NCBI GenBank assembly: GCA_965267605.1
Contig: OZ254088.1
Span: 2,294,001 to 2,358,000, forward strand
Direction: 5' to 3'
Length of the DNA stretch: 64,000 bases
From: G965267605 sp965267605
GTDB taxonomy: Bacteria > Bacteroidota > Bacteroidia > Flavobacteriales_E > Vicingaceae
Under the pieces are notes generated by a model. That model was given only the letters and a program-made list of their open reading frames with translations. It made no database searches and was not told the origin of the DNA. This document shows positions 52,435 to 61,602 of the stretch, in pieces; positions within the stretch are counted from its first letter, which is position 1, and the number at the start of each line of letters is the position of its first letter. The position numbers were made by a program, and so were the translations under genes.

Positions 52435-53174
52435 TGAAACAGCAGATAATTTATGGAACGCGTGCCATCATCGAAGCTATTGATGGGGGAACAGCGATAG
52501 AACGTATCATGATACAACGTGATGCGAGCAATGAACTGCTTACCACGCTGAGAAAGAAGATCAAGGCGAACAAGATCTCAGTGGCGAACGTACCCCCTCA
52601 ACGCCTTCACAAATGGAAAGACAAGAACCACCAGGGCACCATTGCATTTGTAAGCCTGGTGCCTTTCGTAGAGCTATCAGATGCCATTCAGCAGGCATAC
52701 GAACAAGGAGAAGATCCATTGATTCTTCTGTTGGATGGTGTTACTGATGTGCGAAATTTTGGAGCTATTTGCCGAAGTGCTGAGTGTATGGGTTCACATG
52801 GAATTGTGGTACCCATGAAGGGTACAGCTATGATCAACGATGACGCAGTAAAGTCTTCTGCTGGTGCATTGCATCATGTAAACATCTGCAAGGAATCGAA
52901 TCTATCCGAAGCGATTCGGTTCATGAAGTCTTCGGGAATAAAGGTCTTTGGTTTAACTGAGAAAACAGATCAGCATATTCAGGAGCATGATCTAACTGGC
53001 CCTATTTGCCTGATTGCTGGATCTGAAGAAGACGGAATTTCCGATAAAATTCTCAATCAGTGTGATGGCTTGCTCAGGCTTCCGATGACTGGCCAAATAG
53101 AGTCGCTTAATGTTTCCGTAGCCACCGGAGTGGGACTTTACGAAGTTACGCGCCAGCGTATGCAAGCTTCTTAA
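52434..53174 (+). CDS. rlmB: 23S rRNA (guanosine-2'-O-)-methyltransferase, RlmB/TrmH family
   Basis: SPOUT-fold methyltransferase that probably methylates the 2'-O of G2251 in 23S rRNA. The 246-residue protein has the N-terminal substrate-binding domain (IIYGTRAIIEAIDGG) and the SPOUT motifs DGVTDVRNFGAICRSAEC (motif 1, with the conserved Arg), LIAGSEEDGIS (motif 2) and LPMTGQIESLNVSVATGVGLYE (motif 3). The stop-start overlap with the GWxTD gene suggests coupling. The 3' end overlaps the convergent TPR-like gene by 29 nt. Confidence 0.92.
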   Translation: MKQQIIYGTRAIIEAIDGGTAIERIMIQRDASNELLTTLRKKIKANKISVANVPPQRLHKWKDKNHQGTIAFVSLVPFVELSDAIQQAYEQGEDPLILLLDGVTDVRNFGAICRSAECMGSHGIVVPMKGTAMINDDAVKSSAGALHHVNICKESNLSEAIRFMKSSGIKVFGLTEKTDQHIQEHDLTGPICLIAGSEEDGISDKILNQCDGLLRLPMTGQIESLNVSVATGVGLYEVTRQRMQAS

Positions 53175-54681
53175 TCTCTGAGATAGAAGTCCTCTGAATT
53201 TTACTATCCACCCAGGCAAGAAGATCGAAGTACTTATTGGTAGCCATTTCGTATGGATCCTCAAATGCCTCCACCAACTCTTCTCTGAACGCTGCATAGA
53301 TTTCTGAGTCACCCGTTCGGCCTTTGTCTTTAATTAACTTCTTGAGGTACTTGATAATCAGCGTTTCCACTTTGTAATTGCGCTGGTTCTTCTTCATGAA
53401 CCTTTGTGTGGAAGCGATCTCGTACTCCAAAAGATCATAATTGTGCAATTCCAAATGAATGAGAAGATTTACCAACCTGGCAAACGTATACACGTCTTGC
53501 CTTAGATTGGCACTACTTTCATTCAACACCTGATTGATCCAGTAGAGGGCTTTCTTGTAGTCACCTGCTGCAAATTCATTGCACGCAAAGTTGTAAAGAA
53601 AGATGGTCCGCTCTTCCATATTGATCTTGTCCCGATAGCCTTCAAGGCCTGCGTAAATATCATCGATCATATCGTTGGCCTTTTCGTATTCACCCTGGTA
53701 TTCATAGGCAAGAAGTTTACCCATGCTTACATAAGTGAACACGGCAATCTGCACATCCACCGATTTGAAATCTGCTTGTTGAGAAATTGTCTCCATTTTC
53801 TCGATCAGGCCAAAACACTCACCCAATTCATGCTTTGCAAGTTTGAGTTTCATAAGGCTGTTAAGCGCCTTAAGGTATCGTTTGGGAAGCTCCTTGATGA
53901 TAAGGGGATTCGCTTCAAATACCTTGATGACCTTCTTGAAGTTCACCTCCGAATCAATCTGATCGTTACGTGTGGTCGCGCAAAGTGCTTTGATGTAATA
54001 ACATGCAGTAGTAGCCTTGGTGGAAATCGCTGTGTTCTTTCCCTTGATCAGATGGTAATCCTCAATTTCCTCTACAATCTTCAGCTCCTCCGTATTCCTG
54101 GTGTAACCCCCACGCCTGAAAACATAATTGATCTTCGAATAGAGCATCTGGTACTCCGCAATGTTTCGAAGCTTATTGATACATTCTTCCTCTTCAGCAA
54201 TAAGTTCGTTGAGGTCTTTATCAAATTTACCTGAGAGGTACTCCTCCTCTACCATCATCTTTTCCCAATAAAGAATGTCTAGCAGGTAGTAGTACTTCTC
54301 GTACTTATGTGCAAGCTTCTTAGCCCTTTTGATGAATTTGGAGCATTCCTTATACAAGGCCTTCCCGTAAAGAATCTCAATATTCTTAAGCTGCTCGTGC
54401 AGCTGTGCTGCCGCAGATCGATCTGCATGAAACGCCCTAAGACTTTTCAGGATCAAGTTGTACAAGTGGCTTTTCTCACTAGGGAGATGCTTGATAAACG
54501 TGGTGCCTTTGAAGAGCTTCTTGATCTCCTCTTCGCTGTATTCCTCTTGCGCTTCTATAGCGTCAAACAACTTGATGTAGTTCTTCGATCCCTTCTGCAA
54601 AGTAGAAGTTAGCTTGAAGTATCGCTTCTCGGATTTGGTAAGAGATTTGATCAGCTGGAAAAGCTCTGTTGAAGGGGTCAT
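53146..54681 (-). CDS. TPR-like helical repeat protein, unknown
   Basis: A 511-residue cytoplasmic protein without signal peptide, composed almost wholly of paired alpha-helices of TPR/SEL1-like size, e.g. GKLLAYEYQGEYEKANDMIDDIYAGL, FACNEFAAGDYKKALYWINQVL. The N-terminus MTPSTELFQLIKSLTKSEKRYF is highly conserved in a Bacteroidota family that I recognise but cannot assign a function. No catalytic or DNA-binding motif is visible. A scaffold or regulator role is an inference. A TAAATTTA box lies 17 nt before the ATG. Confidence 0.8.
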   Translation of the reverse strand: MTPSTELFQLIKSLTKSEKRYFKLTSTLQKGSKNYIKLFDAIEAQEEYSEEEIKKLFKGTTFIKHLPSEKSHLYNLILKSLRAFHADRSAAAQLHEQLKNIEILYGKALYKECSKFIKRAKKLAHKYEKYYYLLDILYWEKMMVEEEYLSGKFDKDLNELIAEEEECINKLRNIAEYQMLYSKINYVFRRGGYTRNTEELKIVEEIEDYHLIKGKNTAISTKATTACYYIKALCATTRNDQIDSEVNFKKVIKVFEANPLIIKELPKRYLKALNSLMKLKLAKHELGECFGLIEKMETISQQADFKSVDVQIAVFTYVSMGKLLAYEYQGEYEKANDMIDDIYAGLEGYRDKINMEERTIFLYNFACNEFAAGDYKKALYWINQVLNESSANLRQDVYTFARLVNLLIHLELHNYDLLEYEIASTQRFMKKNQRNYKVETLIIKYLKKLIKDKGRTGDSEIYAAFREELVEAFEDPYEMATNKYFDLLAWVDSKIQRTSISEIKKLAYAGA

Positions 54682-54698
54682 ACAGCGTTGATTTTACC

Positions 54699-54706
54699 TA
54701 AATTTA
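54699..54706 (-). promoter_or_regulatory. Possible -7 box (TAAATTTA) of the TPR-like gene
   Basis: TAAATTTA is a palindrome, so it reads the same on both strands. On the minus strand it ends 17 nt before the ATG at 54681. On the plus strand it would be more than 80 nt before the M1 gene. No clear -33 on either strand. Confidence 0.3.
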
Positions 54707-54789
54707 TGTATTCGCAGTCAGTTAATCAAGTATAGGAATTCAATAATACAAAACATAACACACTACGAATCAAACGTTTATTGGAAAAA

Positions 54790-57225
54790 ATGACCGAAAG
54801 TGCGCATAAGAGTGATTTTAATGTTTTAAAAGCTACCGTAGCTGTTTTGATAATGCTCGTTGGTGGCATGTTTTCGACCGTTGGTGCGCAGAGCTTTGAA
54901 TGTGGTAACTACGGTATTACCTCAAAAGGGGATCACATTTTAAGTAGTAAGGCCACCAGTGATACTATAGACGTGTTGCACTATAGCGTGTTCCTGGACT
55001 TTACGCAATTTGCCGCCAAGAACCTGGTGGCCAATTGTGAAGTTACATTCAGAACAAAACAACCAGGTGTAGGTATTCTTCCCCTTGACTTATTGAAAAT
55101 GAATGTTGACTCGGTCAAACAGGGCGTTACTCAACTGAGCTTTACTCATGATGACACACTCCTGGTGGTCACACTTCCGGCCGCTATGAATCAGGGAGAT
55201 ACTGCCTCTGTTACAGTTTACTATCAGGGTACACCTATAATGGATGCTTCAGGTTGGGGCGGCTTCTACTATTCCGGGAACTATGCGTACAACCTGGGCG
55301 TTGGTTTTCAGGCCGATCCGCATAGTTATGGTCGGGTCTGGCATCCTTGTCTTGACAATTTTGTTGAGAAAGCAACGTATGAATTCGGTGTTGTTACTGA
55401 CGGAGGAAGGCAAGCCCACTGTAATGGTACGCTGGTATTGGATTCCGTCATTTCAAATGATACGATCTACCGCAAGTGGGTACTTCGTGATCCCATTTCA
55501 TCTTACCTGGCCTGCGTTGCTGTATCCGATTACGAAACCGTATTCCAACAACATGCAGGGCTGCTGGGAGCAATTCCCATTGAGTTGGCAGCCCGTGCTA
55601 CGGACACTACAAATGTGAAGAACAGTTTTGCAAACCTGGGCAAGGCTATTGACGCTTTTGAAAAGTGGTATGGGCCACATAGATTCGAAAAAGTGGGATA
55701 TTCCTTTGTTCCTTTCAACGCAGGAGCAATGGAACACGCAACCAACATTGCCTACCCAAGATCAGCTGCAAATGGCTCGCTGAATAGCGAAGATCTTATG
55801 GCTCACGAGCTTTCCCATCACTGGTGGGGAGACAACGCAACTTGTGAGGATGCGAAAGAGATGTGGATCAACGAAGGTTGGGCAAGGTATTCAGAACATC
55901 TCTTCATGGAAGAAATCTACGGGAAGAACGCCTACAACAATGCGGTTCGAAACAACTTCCTTCCAGTTATTCAGGATGCACATTTCCAGGAGGACTCCTT
56001 CCAGGCCCTGGCAAATATTCCTCACGATTATACTTACGGATCTCACACTTACAATAAGGGAGGAGCCGTGGTACACAATCTGAGAACCTACCTTGGCGAC
56101 TCTTTGTTTACGGTAGCGTGCCATGCTATTATGGATACGTTCAACTTCGCCAATGTGTCTAGCACACAGATGATGAATACCATGAGCAATGCTACGGGTT
56201 ACAATCTTCAAGACTTTTACAATGGATGGGTATTTGCAGGAGGTTATCCTTTCTTCGGGGTTGATTCAATGACAGTGGTTACAGGTTCACCAAACAACAC
56301 TGTTACGGTTTATCTGAAGCAAAAGCTTAGAGGTGCGCCCGCTCTGTTCGGGAACGTTCCAATGATGATCAGTTTGAAAGATTACAACTGGAACAGGCAG
56401 GATGAGATGGTTCAGATCAATGGGGCCACAAGTTCATTTACGTTTCAATGTCCGTTTGTTCCTACCATGGCACAGCTTAACGAGGACATTGGCTTGAACC
56501 ATGCCATGACACACAACACGTGGAAGGTTCGCAACACGGTGACGCTAAATGGAATTCAATCGAAGTGCAGGGTGCTTCCAACTTCTATCGTTGACAGCAT
56601 TCAGATGAGGGTTGAACATAACTGGGTTGCACCAGATCCTATTGTCAATAATCCGAACGGATACAAGTTATCTGTGAATCACTTCTGGCGATTGCAAGGC
56701 GATATGTCCAAGATCACCGGTGGCATCAGGTTCACATTTAATGGCACCAGCAGCAATGGTTACCTGGACGAAGACCTTGTTAAGAATACAGAGGATAGTA
56801 TAATTCTACTGTACAGGAAAGATGCAGGTCAGGACTGGACGGAGTTCCCTTACTACATTAGAAACCACCTGGGTTCAAGTAATAATCAGAATGGCTTCCT
56901 TGAGACAGATTCGCTGATTGCTGGAGATTACAGTTTCGCCAATGGACCTTCAACCATTGTTTCTACGAGGAGGAATGTTCCTTCATTGGAAACATCCATT
57001 TACCCAAATCCTACGGAGGGAAGAATTACCATCAAAGTGGCAAAGACCATAGTGGATCGTGGTGGAAGGTATGAGATATTCGATCTGCAAGGTAAGCAGG
57101 TAAGCGCGGGCAAAGTGAAGGTCAACACATCTGTTGCTATGGACTCCTTGCCATCGGGTACGTACATCGTTCGGGTTAAGGATAATGTGCGTACGTACCG
57201 AACCGAGAAAATCGTAAAAAAATAA
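54790..57225 (+). CDS. Exported M1 family aminopeptidase with T9SS sorting domain
   Basis: Predicted secreted zinc aminopeptidase, 811 residues from ATG at 54790. The signal peptide covers about residues 1-34 (ATVAVLIMLVGGMFSTVGAQ). The M1 domain has NAGAMEHATN (GxMEN-like, with His in place of Asn) and the zinc site HELSH (339-343) with Glu362 in INEGWARY. A beta-domain and a T9SS type A tail follow (SIYPNPTEGRITIKV to RTEKIVKK). A TTG three codons upstream is an alternative start. The spacer 54707-54789 has no clear promoter. The gene is unlike the other M1 protein of this window, which has a barrel rather than a sorting domain. Confidence 0.9.
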   Translation: MTESAHKSDFNVLKATVAVLIMLVGGMFSTVGAQSFECGNYGITSKGDHILSSKATSDTIDVLHYSVFLDFTQFAAKNLVANCEVTFRTKQPGVGILPLDLLKMNVDSVKQGVTQLSFTHDDTLLVVTLPAAMNQGDTASVTVYYQGTPIMDASGWGGFYYSGNYAYNLGVGFQADPHSYGRVWHPCLDNFVEKATYEFGVVTDGGRQAHCNGTLVLDSVISNDTIYRKWVLRDPISSYLACVAVSDYETVFQQHAGLLGAIPIELAARATDTTNVKNSFANLGKAIDAFEKWYGPHRFEKVGYSFVPFNAGAMEHATNIAYPRSAANGSLNSEDLMAHELSHHWWGDNATCEDAKEMWINEGWARYSEHLFMEEIYGKNAYNNAVRNNFLPVIQDAHFQEDSFQALANIPHDYTYGSHTYNKGGAVVHNLRTYLGDSLFTVACHAIMDTFNFANVSSTQMMNTMSNATGYNLQDFYNGWVFAGGYPFFGVDSMTVVTGSPNNTVTVYLKQKLRGAPALFGNVPMMISLKDYNWNRQDEMVQINGATSSFTFQCPFVPTMAQLNEDIGLNHAMTHNTWKVRNTVTLNGIQSKCRVLPTSIVDSIQMRVEHNWVAPDPIVNNPNGYKLSVNHFWRLQGDMSKITGGIRFTFNGTSSNGYLDEDLVKNTEDSIILLYRKDAGQDWTEFPYYIRNHLGSSNNQNGFLETDSLIAGDYSFANGPSTIVSTRRNVPSLETSIYPNPTEGRITIKVAKTIVDRGGRYEIFDLQGKQVSAGKVKVNTSVAMDSLPSGTYIVRVKDNVRTYRTEKIVKK

Positions 57226-57243
57226 AGGCGGTCAATGACCGCC
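57216..57243 (-). terminator. Rho-independent terminator of gltA
   Basis: Stem GGCGGTC (57227-57233) and GACCGCC (57237-57243) with a 3-nt loop is followed on the minus strand by TTTATTTTTTT, which lies inside the last codons of the convergent M1 gene. It serves gltA, whose stop is 20 nt before it. This is the only convergent pair in the window with a classic hairpin between the genes. Confidence 0.75.
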
Positions 57244-57263
57244 CTCAGTAGGTTTAGATAGGT

Positions 57264-58553
57264 TTAGTTACGCCCATCTATAGGCACATACTCTCTTTCA
57301 TTTTCACCAACGTAAATCTGACGTGGACGACCAATTGGCTCGCCATTCTCTGTCATCTCTTTCCACTGAGCGATCCATCCCGGAAGTCTTCCAAGCGCAA
57401 ACATCACGGTGAACATTTCAGTTGGTATTCCCAACGCCCTGTAGATGATCCCTGAGTAGAAATCAACGTTAGGATACAAGCCTCTTTCTACGAAGTATTC
57501 ATCATTTAGTGCAACTTCTTCAAGTTGTTTCGCGATGTCCAATACCGGATCGTTGATTCCAAGATCGTTAAGTACATCGTCTGCTGCTTTCTTGATGATC
57601 TTCGCGCGAGGATCAAAGTTCTTGTATACTCTATGACCGAAGCCCATCAATCTGAAGGCATCGTTCTTGTCTTTTGCTTTGTCTACCCATTTCTGAAGAT
57701 CACCATCATCTTCTTTGATCTTCTCGAGCATTTCGATCACGGCCTGGTTAGCTCCACCATGCAATGGACCCCAAAGTGCGGACACACCGCCCGCAATTGC
57801 TGTGTAGAGATTCGCCTGAGATGATCCCACCAATCTAACCGAAGAAGTTGAGCAGTTCTGCTCATGGTCAGCGTGAAGGATCAGTAGTTTATTCAATGCA
57901 TCCACTACCACCTTATTAGGCTCATAATCGTCAGTAGGCATGGCGAACATCATGTGCAGGAAGTTCTCGCAATACCCCAAATTGTTCTGAGGGTAGTTGA
58001 ACGGATGCCTCATTGCATTTTTGTACGACCATGCTGCCAGTGTTGGCAACTTAGCGATAAGCCTGTGGATCGTAAGATCAATGGCTTCGTAGTCTCTGTT
58101 CGGGTTTTGTGATTCCGGGTAGAAGGTGGAAAGCGTTGAAAGTGAAGCCGCCAGAATACCCATTGGGTGAGCCTTTGCTGGGTAAGCCTCAAAGAAAAGC
58201 TTCATCTCCTCATGAACAAGTGTATGATGGGTTATGCTTTCCTTGAATGCCTGGTAAGCTTCTGCAGTTGGTAGTTCTCCGTAAATCAACAGATATGCAA
58301 CCTCAAGGAATTCTGCCTTGTCTGCAAGTTGCTCAATGGGATAACCGCGATAACGAAGAATACCGTTCTCTCCATCCAAAAATGTGATAGCACTCTTCGT
58401 AGCTCCCGTGTTCTTATATCCCGAATCCAGGGTAACGTACCCAGACGCACCTCTAAGCTTCGTGATATCAATTGCTTTCTCATTTTCTGACCCTACAACA
58501 ATCGGTAAATCATACGTTTGACCATCAATGGTCAATTGAGCGGTATCTGCCAT
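57264..58553 (-). CDS. gltA: Citrate synthase
   Basis: Condenses acetyl-CoA and oxaloacetate, the entry step of the TCA cycle. From ATG at 58553 the protein has 429 residues, matching the usual type II length. Motifs: the LTIDGQTYDLPIV N-terminus, RYRGYPIEQLAD, LHADHEQNCSTSSVRLVGSS (His-Asp-His-Glu), PLHGGANQAVIEML, GFGHRVYKNFDPRA and the C-terminal catalytic Asp region NVDFYSGIIYRALG. A TTG eleven codons earlier would give extra polar residues; ATG is chosen because it gives the conserved length. A near-consensus -7 box TATATTCG lies 60 nt upstream. Confidence 0.97.
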   Translation of the reverse strand: MADTAQLTIDGQTYDLPIVVGSENEKAIDITKLRGASGYVTLDSGYKNTGATKSAITFLDGENGILRYRGYPIEQLADKAEFLEVAYLLIYGELPTAEAYQAFKESITHHTLVHEEMKLFFEAYPAKAHPMGILAASLSTLSTFYPESQNPNRDYEAIDLTIHRLIAKLPTLAAWSYKNAMRHPFNYPQNNLGYCENFLHMMFAMPTDDYEPNKVVVDALNKLLILHADHEQNCSTSSVRLVGSSQANLYTAIAGGVSALWGPLHGGANQAVIEMLEKIKEDDGDLQKWVDKAKDKNDAFRLMGFGHRVYKNFDPRAKIIKKAADDVLNDLGINDPVLDIAKQLEEVALNDEYFVERGLYPNVDFYSGIIYRALGIPTEMFTVMFALGRLPGWIAQWKEMTENGEPIGRPRQIYVGENEREYVPIDGRN

Positions 58554-58613
58554 TTTTTCTACTTCTGTTTTATCTGTGGTTATCAATTGATTCTTAGGTT
58601 TTTCCCCTTCTAG

Positions 58614-58621
58614 CGAATATA
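58614..58621 (-). promoter_or_regulatory. Possible -7 box (TATATTCG) of gltA
   Basis: Minus-strand TATATTCG has one mismatch to TAnnTTTG. It ends 60 nt before the ATG at 58553. This 95-nt spacer after eno is the only room for a gltA promoter. Confidence 0.3.
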
Positions 58622-58648
58622 AGATTAGGCGAAGATTTTATCAAGTGC

Positions 58649-59938
58649 TTAACCCGCAAAAGGGAAGATATTTCCACCATACATGGCAGCACTTCCCAAT
58701 TCTTCCTCAATTCGTAGAAGCTGATTGTATTTCGCCATTCTATCAGATCTTGAGGCAGAACCAGTTTTTATCTGTCCGGTATTCAACGCCACCGCCAGAT
58801 CTGCAATGGTATGATCTTCTGTTTCACCTGATCGATGACTCATAACTGATGTATATCGATTCCTATGTGCCATCTCAACAGCTTCGATAGTCTCAGTCAA
58901 CGTTCCAATCTGATTCACCTTAACCAGAATGGAGTTGGCGATCCCTTCAGAAATTCCTTTCGCAAGCCTGTTGGTATTGGTTACAAAAAGATCATCTCCA
59001 ACCAACTGACACTTGTGGGCACATTTTTCGGTGAGCTTTGCCCAGCCATCCCAGTCATCTTCAGCAAGTCCGTCTTCAATAGAAACGATCGGGTACTTGT
59101 CTACCCACTCAGACCAGTAATCAGCCATTGCTGCCGAATCCAATTTCCTTCCATCTGATTTATGAAAGTGGTATACACCTTCTTCCTCTACGTAAAACTC
59201 TGAACTGGCCGCATCCATTGCGATATAAATATCTTCTCCCGGTTTGTACCCAGCCTTCTCAATCGCCTGTAGCACTACCTCAATCGCCTCTTCATTGGAT
59301 CCAAGGTTTGGAGCAAAACCTCCCTCATCACCCACGTTCGTAGAATGGTTCTTTTCAGACAACACTTTCTTAAGGTTATGGAATACTTCCACCCCCATTC
59401 TTAGGCCATGCGAAAACTCATCAGCCTTCACCGGCATAATCATGAACTCCTGGAAGTCGATAGAGTTATCTGCGTGTGAACCTCCATTCAGGATATTCAT
59501 CATTGGAACGGGCAAATAACATGCATTTACTCCACCAACATATCTGTACAATGGCATGCCTGCCTCCTGTGCCGCACACTTGGCCGCTGCAAGAGACACA
59601 CCCAGTATTGCGTTGGCCCCCAGATTTCCCTTGTTATCACTTCCGTCAAGGCTTAGCAACGCAAGATCGATCAATCTCTGATCCATCAGGAAGGCTCCGC
59701 TCATTTCTTCATTGATGGTGGTATTGACATTCTCTACCGCCTTCAATACACCCTTCCCAAGGTACATGGATGCATCATTATCCCTTAGCTCTACAGCTTC
59801 ATGAATACCTGTTGACGCGCCAGAAGGAACCGCAGCACTACCCACAACACCATTCGTACTCATTACTTCTACCTCAATGGTTGGGTTCCCCCGTGAATCG
59901 AGGATCTGTCTTGCTTTAATATTGTGAATGTGACTCAT
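58649..59938 (-). CDS. eno: Enolase
   Basis: Converts 2-phosphoglycerate to phosphoenolpyruvate. The 429-residue protein has the N-terminal ARQILDSRGNPTIEVEV, GASTGIHEAVELRD (mobile loop), the metal site with SFEFMI-like region DFQEFMIMPV, GDEGGFAP, IEDGLAEDDW, GDDLFVTN, VKVNQIGTLTET and MSHRSGETED. Full length. The ATG is 2 nt after the stop of carA, so both form an operon. eno has no terminator hairpin visible before gltA. Confidence 0.98.
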   Translation of the reverse strand: MSHIHNIKARQILDSRGNPTIEVEVMSTNGVVGSAAVPSGASTGIHEAVELRDNDASMYLGKGVLKAVENVNTTINEEMSGAFLMDQRLIDLALLSLDGSDNKGNLGANAILGVSLAAAKCAAQEAGMPLYRYVGGVNACYLPVPMMNILNGGSHADNSIDFQEFMIMPVKADEFSHGLRMGVEVFHNLKKVLSEKNHSTNVGDEGGFAPNLGSNEEAIEVVLQAIEKAGYKPGEDIYIAMDAASSEFYVEEEGVYHFHKSDGRKLDSAAMADYWSEWVDKYPIVSIEDGLAEDDWDGWAKLTEKCAHKCQLVGDDLFVTNTNRLAKGISEGIANSILVKVNQIGTLTETIEAVEMAHRNRYTSVMSHRSGETEDHTIADLAVALNTGQIKTGSASRSDRMAKYNQLLRIEEELGSAAMYGGNIFPFAG

Positions 59939-59940
59939 GA

Positions 59941-61062
59941 CTATCCTTGTTGAAGTACGCCTTCTTTGTGTTTTACAATGTTTGCAACAAACTGATCAAA
60001 CAGATAAGCTGCATCGTTAGGGCCCGGAGAAGCCTCTGGGTGGTACTGCACGGAGAATACCGGCTTAGACTTGTGACGTATTCCCGCCAAAGTATCATCA
60101 TTCAGATGGTAATGCGTCATTTCAACATCGGCACTGCTCTCCGCATCTTCCCTATTCACAACAAAACCATGGTTCTGTGAGGTAACCTCACATTTCCCGG
60201 TTTCAAGATTCTTAATCGGATGGTTAATCCCACGGTGACCATTGTGCATTTTAGAGGTTGTCAATCCAAGTGCAAGTGAAAGTACCTGGTGGCCAAGGCA
60301 AATTCCAAATACCGGAATATCACTCTCCACCATTCTTTTGACATTAGCGATAACGTCAGTCAATGGAGCAGGATCACCGGGTCCGTTGGATAACATGAAA
60401 CCGTCAGGCTCCCACGCCATCATTTCTTCATAAGAAGCAGTCATAGGGAATACCCTAAGTTGGCATCCTCTGCTTGCCAGGTGCCTAAGAATGTTCTTTT
60501 TCACCCCTATGTCAAGTACCGCTACCTTGTGCTTTACTTCACCTACTGCGTCCCAATCGTAAGCTTCCTTCGTAGAAACTTTAGAAGCGAGTTCCAATCC
60601 ATCCATCGAAGGAACTTCCTTCAGTAGTGCCTTCAATTCCTCAATCGATTTGTCTTCGCTACTAATAATCACGTTCATGGCACCATTGTCTCTGATACGT
60701 CTTACCAAAGCACGGGTATCAACATCGCATACTGCTACGATGTTATCTCTTTCAAAGTAATCCTGTAGAGATTCGTTGGCAGCCGGTCTCGAATATGTTT
60801 CCGAAAACTTCTTACAGATGAACCCGGCAATCTTCACCGAGTCTGATTCAATATCTTCTGGTGCCACTCCATAGTTTCCGATATGAGCTGTCGCGGCTAC
60901 CAGTATCTGACCATAATATGAAGGATCAGTAAAAATTTCCTGGTATCCGGTCATACCTGTATTGAAACATATTTCACCAGTTGCGGTTCCAATAATTCCG
61001 GCACTCTTTCCCTCGAATACAGTACCGTCTTCCAGTAGTACTATTGCTTTTCTCTTTTCCAT
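59941..61062 (-). CDS. carA: Carbamoyl-phosphate synthase small subunit
   Basis: CarA is the glutaminase subunit that supplies ammonia to CarB for carbamoyl phosphate, feeding pyrimidine and arginine synthesis. The 373-residue protein has the N-terminal domain (FNTGMTGYQEIFTDPSYYGQ) and the class I amidotransferase with Cys in FGICLGHQVLSLALG and His-Glu in QYHPEASPGPND. The ATG at 61062 directly follows the T-run of the upstream terminator. carB is not in the window; here carA is coupled to eno. A TTG two codons earlier is an unlikely alternative. Confidence 0.97.
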   Translation of the reverse strand: MEKRKAIVLLEDGTVFEGKSAGIIGTATGEICFNTGMTGYQEIFTDPSYYGQILVAATAHIGNYGVAPEDIESDSVKIAGFICKKFSETYSRPAANESLQDYFERDNIVAVCDVDTRALVRRIRDNGAMNVIISSEDKSIEELKALLKEVPSMDGLELASKVSTKEAYDWDAVGEVKHKVAVLDIGVKKNILRHLASRGCQLRVFPMTASYEEMMAWEPDGFMLSNGPGDPAPLTDVIANVKRMVESDIPVFGICLGHQVLSLALGLTTSKMHNGHRGINHPIKNLETGKCEVTSQNHGFVVNREDAESSADVEMTHYHLNDDTLAGIRHKSKPVFSVQYHPEASPGPNDAAYLFDQFVANIVKHKEGVLQQG

Positions 61063-61098
61063 AGACAAAAAAAAGGGATAAGGTATGCACCTTATCCC
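61063..61098 (-). terminator. Rho-independent terminator of the ribosomal alpha operon
   Basis: A perfect 10-bp stem, GGGATAAGGT (61075-61084) with ACCTTATCCC (61089-61098) and a 4-nt loop, is followed on the minus strand by eight T (61067-61074). It lies 30 nt after the stop of rplQ. The T run ends TTTTTTTGTCT just before the ATG of carA. Confidence 0.92.
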
Positions 61099-61128
61099 AT
61101 TGAATTTGCAATTAAAGTCATTCTATTC

Positions 61129-61602
61129 TTAGTCCTTTTTCTCTTCATCAGATTCGTCATCATTTCCACCTTCATCCTCTTCTTCATCATCCGAAGATAC
61201 TTCTTCTGAACTTTCTTCTACTGCTTCCTCGATATCCTCGCCAACTTCTTCCACTGCCTCAGCAATTTCTTCCGCAGCTTCTTCAAGGGCTTCTTCTACC
61301 TCTTCAGCAACATCTTCTAAGGTATCGGCAATTTTGTCTGTCACCTCTTCTCCTTCCTCAATCACTTCCTCAGCTTCTTCCTTCACCTCTTCTACAACAT
61401 CCTCTACCTCTTCAGTTGCTTCCTCCGCAGCTTCTTCCATTCCCTCGGCTACTTCTTCGGCTGCCTCTTCTACATCTTCCGCTGTTTCTTCAGCAACAGT
61501 TTCTTCAGCCTCAGGAGTCACTTCAACTTCCGCTTCAGGTGTTTCAGTTTCTACAGCCTCCGGAGCTTCTTCTGCCACTTCTTCAGCTGCAGTTTCCTGT
61601 GC
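61129..61602 (-). repeat. Low-complexity region coding for the acidic tail of L17
   Basis: About 470 bases of degenerate GAA/GAG-rich repeats (read as CTTCTTC-type on the plus strand) coding for Glu-Glu-Val/Ala units. In frame throughout. Confidence 0.75.
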
